From JAUNQW01 sp043424615 (GTDB lineage: Bacteria > Bacillota > Bacilli > Lactobacillales > Carnobacteriaceae_A): 64,000 bases of DNA. The notes below the pieces were generated by a model. The model was not told the DNA's origin, searched no databases, and worked only from the letters and a program-made list of their open reading frames with translations. A program made the translations under genes and the position numbers. The stretch is taken from assembly GCA_043424615.1 (NCBI GenBank), contig JBHWOX010000057.1, forward strand, positions 1 through 64,000. The letters run 5' to 3'. Positions 58,919-64,000 of the stretch are shown one piece after another (the first letter of the stretch is position 1; each line of letters starts with the position of its first letter).

Positions 58919-61132
58919 CTATTCTCTTACTTCTTTTTCCGCGTTCTCTTCATCCTCATTTTGTTCGCTATCCTCATCTTCCTCATCTTCAGTGATAGGA
59001 ACTTCCACTGGCTGACCCTCTTCATCCAAAATCGGATAGTTGGCAGCCATCAGTTGATTTAAGTTTTCATAATCTCCCACTTGGAAGTAGGCATCAAAAA
59101 CTTGACGAGCCACTTCATTCACAGCTGGGTCATAACCGGCTGCTGGTAAGTAAGGAATGACCACTGATATAGCGACTTGAGGATTGTCATAAGGAGCATA
59201 ACCGACAAATAAACGATTGTTCGTTTTTTCGCCTCGGCGGTCTTGGTGGTCTCCATAATATAGAGCCTCTGCCGTCCCTGTTTTACCGGCAGCAACATAA
59301 GGAGCGCCATCAAAGTAGGAAGAAGCGGTTCCCCGCTCACTATTAATGACCCGGTACATCCCTTCTTGAACCCTTTCCATGTGTTCTGGTTTGACGTCTA
59401 AGGTATTCAAAGCAGTGGGCTCGTTTTGGGCTTCTAAGACCCCTGTTGATTGGTCATCGGCTTGACGTCGAATTTCAGAAACCACATTCAGCTCATAACG
59501 GGTGCCCCCATTAGCGATGGTCGAGATATATTGAGCCAATTGCAGAGGGGTATAGGAGTCAAATTGACCAAAGCTGTAATACATCACTTGGCCAGGAGAC
59601 TCTACCTCTCCCTTGAAGCCAGTTTGTTCTCCAGGTAAATCAATCCCTGTTTTAACTCCTAGCCCCATTTGTTCGAAATAGTTTCTCATTTTAGCTAGGG
59701 TCGCTTCAGCATCAATATCGACAATGTTTCCATTCTCAAAACTGTCTAAGCCTCCCATACGCATGGCGAGTTTGGCCATATAGACGTTAGAAGAAACTTC
59801 CAAAGCTGAAATATCATCTTCCACTTCTGTTCCATCGGGGTTGTAAACCGATCGAATGGGTGGCGTTCCTGCAATATAAAGGGGTTCATCGGTCATCACA
59901 TTATTAGAGCTATCCAAAACTCCATCCATATAGGCGGCTAAAACTGTTGCCCCTTTAACCACTGACCCCGCTTCAAAGTTCTGGGTAAAGGTTCCAAGGG
60001 CATCGTCTTCAATCTCGCCCGTTTCTAAGTTAACACGCTTACCTACCAAGGATAAAACAGCTCCATCACGAGGATCCGTCGCTACAATATAGATCTGATT
60101 ATTCAAGCCCCGGCTATCATTTTGAAGGTACTGGGTGGCAATGTCTTCTACCACTGCTTGGAAACCGGCGTCAACATTTAAGACCAGGTCATCTCCTTTT
60201 TTACCCGCATACTGTTCAATTTGATTCGTGATTTCCCCGTTAGTATTAGTTTCAGTAATAAAAGTTGATTTGGTTCCTTTTAAGACCGGTTCATATTCTT
60301 GTTCTAAATAAGATAAACCGACCCGATCATTCCGCGAATAACTACGAGCCAGATAGAGGCGAGAAGCTTCTTCAGGAATCCCCTGATCTTCACTGGAAAC
60401 AGAGCCTAAAACAGACCGCAACAAACCGTCCATAGGATAGGTTCGCTCCCAATCCACCCCGGTCGACACACCCGGAAGGCGGTGAATGTTTTCAGACACC
60501 CTAGCAATTTCTTCATCTGTGACCCCATCTTTTTTTATGGTGGTATTAGTCAGGGCATAGGCAGCATTCATCTCTTTGAAGATAGCAACTGCATCCATAT
60601 CGTCACTATCCATTTGTTGCAGGTCTTTCTCACTGACCTTTTCTAATTGGGCCGCATAAAGTTTGGAACCTTCCAGTTGTTTTTCCGACTCAGACAAGCG
60701 TTCATTCACTTTATCAGGATCGAGGGCGAAGATATAATCCTTCAAATCGCGAACACTCAAGTCGTAGTCTTCACTATTTTCCAACTCACTCACTGCCCCC
60801 ATATCAATATATTGGGCCAGCTGTTCAGCCACTTCGGCCATATCATCCGTTCCCACGTCTTTTCCACGCATGTAAGTGATCGATTGCTTGGCCTCATTCG
60901 CCACTAGGGGACGGTGGTTAACATCATAAATTTCACCACGGGGAACATTCCCCTCGACCACCGTCGATTCTGTTCGGCGGACCTCAGCAACAAATTCACT
61001 CCCATTGATAATTTGCAGGTAAGCCAGCCTTAAAATTAAGGTGACAAATAAAATAAAAACAATAAAAAAGAGTAAATTTAACCGAGCTGGAATATGCGAT
61101 TGTGGTCGTCTTCTGTAGTTATTTTTTTTCAT
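58919..61132 (-). CDS. Class B penicillin-binding protein (PBP2b-type transpeptidase)
   Basis: Monofunctional transpeptidase of the divisome or elongasome. The 737 residues have a basic cytoplasmic N-terminus, one membrane helix (about 18-40), the dimerisation/pedestal domain with RGEIYDVNHRPL (about 65-76) and the catalytic domain with SVVK (Ser390-Lys393), SSN (about 455) and KTG (Lys617). A strongly acidic tail of about 30 residues ends the protein. I start at MKKNNYRRR with GGAGG six bases upstream; a longer frame of 22 codons lacks support. Whether it is PBP2b (elongation) or FtsI-like cannot be decided here. Confidence 0.92.
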   Translation of the reverse strand: MKKNNYRRRPQSHIPARLNLLFFIVFILFVTLILRLAYLQIINGSEFVAEVRRTESTVVEGNVPRGEIYDVNHRPLVANEAKQSITYMRGKDVGTDDMAEVAEQLAQYIDMGAVSELENSEDYDLSVRDLKDYIFALDPDKVNERLSESEKQLEGSKLYAAQLEKVSEKDLQQMDSDDMDAVAIFKEMNAAYALTNTTIKKDGVTDEEIARVSENIHRLPGVSTGVDWERTYPMDGLLRSVLGSVSSEDQGIPEEASRLYLARSYSRNDRVGLSYLEQEYEPVLKGTKSTFITETNTNGEITNQIEQYAGKKGDDLVLNVDAGFQAVVEDIATQYLQNDSRGLNNQIYIVATDPRDGAVLSLVGKRVNLETGEIEDDALGTFTQNFEAGSVVKGATVLAAYMDGVLDSSNNVMTDEPLYIAGTPPIRSVYNPDGTEVEDDISALEVSSNVYMAKLAMRMGGLDSFENGNIVDIDAEATLAKMRNYFEQMGLGVKTGIDLPGEQTGFKGEVESPGQVMYYSFGQFDSYTPLQLAQYISTIANGGTRYELNVVSEIRRQADDQSTGVLEAQNEPTALNTLDVKPEHMERVQEGMYRVINSERGTASSYFDGAPYVAAGKTGTAEALYYGDHQDRRGEKTNNRLFVGYAPYDNPQVAISVVIPYLPAAGYDPAVNEVARQVFDAYFQVGDYENLNQLMAANYPILDEEGQPVEVPITEDEEDEDSEQNEDEENAEKEVRE

Positions 61133-61196
61133 CCGTATCCTCCAAGTTCGATGAATAAGCTTAAAACAAAAATCGGAATGACTTATCCATTGGTTC

Positions 61197-61202
61197 ATTT
61201 TA
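61197..61202 (-). promoter_or_regulatory. Tentative extended -10 box of the PBP gene
   Basis: On the minus strand TGATAAAAT, about 65 bases upstream of the PBP start; -35 poor. The 190-base divergent interval 61133-61319 otherwise shows only the yfhO promoter. Confidence 0.35.
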
Positions 61203-61284
61203 TCATTACAGCAAAAATATATTAAGCTTTTTCCAAAGATTTAAGACTTTATCAGTAAAAGTCCTAAAAGGAGCTGACTTATGC

Positions 61285-61290
61285 TAAAAT
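61285..61290 (+). promoter_or_regulatory. Extended -10 box upstream of yfhO
   Basis: TGCTAAAAT (TGn plus TAAAAT) about 30 bases before the GTG start; no clear -35 box. Confidence 0.4.
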
Positions 61291-61319
61291 TTATAAAAAG
61301 TCTTAAAAGGTGATTTGTC

Positions 61320-63971
61320 GTGCAAGAACATATAAAACGCCTCTTCCTACCCCACTGCCTAGCTTTTGGCTTTCCTATTTTGATCATGGCTCTTATTTTT
61401 ATCTTTCAAGGGGTCTACCCTTTTGGTGATGAAACCTTATTGACCATTGATCTTGGTCAGCAGTATATTGATTTCTTTGCTGAATATAAGCAATCCGTTC
61501 CCTTCCACTTGGAACGTTTCATTTATAGTTTTCATAAGGGTCTAGGAGGAGAAATGACGGGCTTGTGGGCTTATTACTTGATGAGCCCTTTGAATTTAAT
61601 TTTTTTACTTTTTCCACTTGACCAGATTGATTTAGCGGTAAGTCTATTAATTTTACTGCGATACGGCCTGGCTTCTTTCAGCATGTCTTTTTATCTGAGT
61701 CATCAAAACCGGTCACATCCTCTGATGATTGTCCTCCTATCGACCGCCTACGCCCTCAGCGGCTATATGGTCAACTACCAATTTAACCTCATTTGGATGG
61801 ATGGGGTGGTCCTGCTCCCCCTCATCGCTTTAGGAGTCGACCGTTTGTTTGAAGTGGGACGAGCCGACCTCTATATTCCCTGCCTAGCCTTAGCCCTCAT
61901 TTCAAACTATTACATTGGTTACATGATCTGCCTCTTTCTCACCCTTTATGCCCTATTCAATTGGACCGTGCATCTTGACCGTTATAACAATTGGAAGCAA
62001 ACCCTAGCTATAGGCACTCGCTTCGCCTTGTCCTCAATCTGGGCAGCCGCTATAGCAAGTTTTATCTTGATTCCTACTTTTTTACAACTTCCTTTAAGCA
62101 AAGTGGCAGACAGCCATTTCGACTGGAATTTTACACTCCTACAAAACCCCCTGGACACATTTGCCAAATGGACCATAGGATCATTTAATTTTGACCAAAT
62201 GCCTGATGGTCTGGCTAATATTTTCGTCACTGGCTTGGTCCTGGTCCTCGCCTACCGTTATTTTTTTAACCGGCAAATCCCCTGGGCTGAGAAAATCGGA
62301 GCTGGCCTAGTTTTAAGTGTCCTCGTCCTATCGATGAATATTGATGCTTTGAATAAAATTTGGCACGGCTTCCAGAATCCGAATTGGTTCCCTTACCGCT
62401 TTTCTTTTGTTTTTATCTTTTTCCTCATCAGCCTGGCCTACCGGCAAATCATTAAAAATCAAGTCATTTCTCTGCTTGAATTTAGCGTTGGCTTGCTTTT
62501 AAGCTTAGGCTTGGGTCTCTATATTTATCTGCAAGATTTTGATTTTATCCAACTGCCTGCCTTAGCGCTCAGCCTTGGCCTCATTCTTTTATATTTCAGC
62601 CTACCCCTGCTTTTGATGAAAAAAGAGCACTGGCTCAGCTGGACCCTTTTAGCCCTGGTTGCTTTGGAATTGACAGCTAATGCTGCCTTGAGTATCAATG
62701 CCTTGGATTATTTAGACCGGGATCGTTTTGTGGCCGCTAATGAATCAAACCGCCACATGGCCAAAACCATTGATACTTACGATCCCTTTGAAGATGATTT
62801 TTATCGCATTGAGAAAACCTACCAACGAACGAAGAATGATAGCCATCACGCGGGCTATAAGAGCGCCAGTCATTTTGGTTCCACCTATGAAGCCAATTCT
62901 CACCGGCTTTTTTCAGCACTAGGTTATCCAGCAGGTAGCGGTTTTTCAGCCTATTCAAATGGTACTTTATTGACGGATAGCTTTTTTAATATTCGCTATT
63001 ATGTTGGGGACCATCAAGTCAATGACTCTCCCTCTAATACCGACTATTATCAAGCAGGCCTCCCCATGTCCATTATCCAAATGAAACCCGACTTAAAAGC
63101 CTATGAGCCCGTGGTTGAGCTCCCTTCCTATACCATTTATGAAAACCCTTATGCCCAATCCTTAGCCTTCAAAATGGACCCATCGATCCAAGATATGACC
63201 ATCCCGCCAAACTATCCTATCGTCTTACAAAATCAATTGGCCCACTATATTGACCCTAGCCAAGACCATCCTCTCTTCATGAAAACCATCCCCCAGCTAG
63301 ATATTCACAATTTAAATTTAGTTCATGAAGACGATCAGGTCGTCGGCTACCCCATAGATGAAGATAAAAAAGCCTATATTGAAGCCCGCTTAGACCTTTC
63401 AGTGAATCATTCTTATTACTATGTCTTAAACGGATGGAACAAATGGGATGATTTTGACTTTTACATCGATGGCGAACCTCTTTACCAATACAACACCTTT
63501 TACGATGACGTCATCCTCAACCTTGCTTCCCAAGAAGACAAAGAATTAACCATCCGCATGGAAGTTAAAAACGATAAAATCTATCTGTCCAATCAAGGCT
63601 TCTACGCTATGAACTTAGAAGATTTTGAAGACATCAACCAAGTCATGCTGGACCAATCCATTCCTATCCGAGAATATAACGATCGCTCGCTCAGTTTTGA
63701 GACCGATATCGAGAGTGATCAAGAGATGATTGCCCTCTCCCTCCCCTACGACCCCTCCTGGCAAATCAAAGCCAATGGCGAAAAAGTTGAAGGAGTTAAA
63801 GTCATGGACAGCTTAATGGGAATCCAGCTTCCGCCTGGTCATTATGATATTCAAATGACCTATCAAACTCCCGCCCTAAAACCATCCCTAGTTTTATCAT
63901 TCCTAGCCAGTTTACTTTATGGAGGAAGATTAGTAAGAAAACGGTGGAAGCGAGATAAAACTGATCAATAA
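61320..63971 (+). CDS. YfhO family membrane glycosyltransferase-type protein
   Basis: An 883-residue membrane protein with about twelve to fourteen helices in the first 450 residues (GT-C fold). It starts with LPHCLAFGFPILIMALIFI and has the conserved DLGQQYIDFFAEYK near 47-60 and SFHKGLGGEMTGLWAYYLMSPLN (read in pieces) near 69-91. The extracellular second half is soluble and beta-rich, and a last helix near 855-872 precedes a basic tail. YfhO proteins transfer sugars onto teichoic acids in Bacillus, Listeria and Staphylococcus; the acceptor here is unknown. The start is GTG behind AAAAGGTGA. Only 29 bases follow before the window ends. Confidence 0.92.
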   Translation: MQEHIKRLFLPHCLAFGFPILIMALIFIFQGVYPFGDETLLTIDLGQQYIDFFAEYKQSVPFHLERFIYSFHKGLGGEMTGLWAYYLMSPLNLIFLLFPLDQIDLAVSLLILLRYGLASFSMSFYLSHQNRSHPLMIVLLSTAYALSGYMVNYQFNLIWMDGVVLLPLIALGVDRLFEVGRADLYIPCLALALISNYYIGYMICLFLTLYALFNWTVHLDRYNNWKQTLAIGTRFALSSIWAAAIASFILIPTFLQLPLSKVADSHFDWNFTLLQNPLDTFAKWTIGSFNFDQMPDGLANIFVTGLVLVLAYRYFFNRQIPWAEKIGAGLVLSVLVLSMNIDALNKIWHGFQNPNWFPYRFSFVFIFFLISLAYRQIIKNQVISLLEFSVGLLLSLGLGLYIYLQDFDFIQLPALALSLGLILLYFSLPLLLMKKEHWLSWTLLALVALELTANAALSINALDYLDRDRFVAANESNRHMAKTIDTYDPFEDDFYRIEKTYQRTKNDSHHAGYKSASHFGSTYEANSHRLFSALGYPAGSGFSAYSNGTLLTDSFFNIRYYVGDHQVNDSPSNTDYYQAGLPMSIIQMKPDLKAYEPVVELPSYTIYENPYAQSLAFKMDPSIQDMTIPPNYPIVLQNQLAHYIDPSQDHPLFMKTIPQLDIHNLNLVHEDDQVVGYPIDEDKKAYIEARLDLSVNHSYYYVLNGWNKWDDFDFYIDGEPLYQYNTFYDDVILNLASQEDKELTIRMEVKNDKIYLSNQGFYAMNLEDFEDINQVMLDQSIPIREYNDRSLSFETDIESDQEMIALSLPYDPSWQIKANGEKVEGVKVMDSLMGIQLPPGHYDIQMTYQTPALKPSLVLSFLASLLYGGRLVRKRWKRDKTDQ

Positions 63972-64000
63972 AGAAATCCATAGCTATCAAAATTATCCAG

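Overview
The window is 64 kb of chromosomal core genome from a low-GC Gram-positive bacterium of the Lactobacillales. Supporting signs are gram-positive SOS boxes of the CGAAC-N4-GTTCG type, an hrcA-grpE-dnaK-dnaJ operon headed by a CIRCE element, PolC, an L33 of the CPRER type, class B PBP and YfhO genes, and UPF0154/DUF896 genes beside lexA. An Aerococcaceae-like member (Aerococcus, Facklamia, Globicatella and relatives) is my best guess, but it is an inference. I see no insertion sequence, prophage, CRISPR array or rRNA. One tRNA (Arg, UCU) is present. Almost every gene is on the minus strand; the plus-strand exceptions are plsC, lexA, a damaged SOS polymerase operon, two small envelope genes, yfhO and a 35-residue membrane peptide.

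Layout from left to right (minus strand unless noted). 0.1-3.4 kb: lepA, a sirtuin and a DUF3013-like gene. 3.4-8.3 kb: the heat-shock operon. 8.4-10.4 kb: truB-ribF. 10.4-15.6 kb: rimP-nusA-ylxR-ylxQ-infB-rbfA. 15.6-24.6 kb: uppS-cdsA-rseP-proS, then polC. 24.7-25.0 kb: small membrane peptide (+). 25.0-28.4 kb: rpsB-tsf-pyrH-frr behind a structured leader. 28.4-37.5 kb: purC-purL-purE-purF-purM-purN-purD behind a promoter with two PurBox-like sites. 37.5-39.5 kb: plsC (+), yneF, ynzC, lexA (+). 39.6-45.8 kb: obgE, rnz, degV, recJ, apt. 45.9-54.8 kb: clpX, engB, a HemA-like protein, tig, a TPR protein, a DUF2187-like protein, marR, tRNA-Arg, miaA, hflX. 54.8-56.5 kb: SOS-controlled Y-family polymerase operon (+), frameshifted. 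56.5-64 kb: rhodanese-like, rhomboid, rpmG, two small membrane-anchored genes (+), a class B PBP and yfhO (+).

The most unusual observation is in the purine operon. Two enzymes of the PRPP-to-SAICAR route normally use glutamine, PurF and PurL. Here both keep their synthase or transferase half but have lost the catalytic residues of the glutaminase half. PurF has Ser where the N-terminal nucleophile Cys should be, lacks the Arg and Asn of the site, and is shortened. The C-terminal amidotransferase domain of PurL has Gly for Cys and Pro for His. The cluster also lacks purK, purB and purH, and its PurC is of the type common in clostridia. Taken together this suggests an ammonia-dependent, glutamine-independent purine pathway, or one fed by a glutaminase acting in trans; this is inference and needs the rest of the genome. 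Two more proteins show the same kind of loss: the HemA-like protein beside engB (Cys to Ser) and the rhodanese-like protein (Cys to Ala).

Regulation visible in the sequence includes CIRCE, two SOS boxes at lexA and one perfect SOS box at the polymerase operon, PurBox-like sites, an rpsB leader, a terminator hairpin inside the rimP leader, and a recurring terminator family with a GCTGTGA/TCACAGC stem. Several gene starts (rimP, pyrH, recJ, engB, the TPR gene, the rhomboid gene) sit just downstream of a strong terminator with no promoter that I can see in between.
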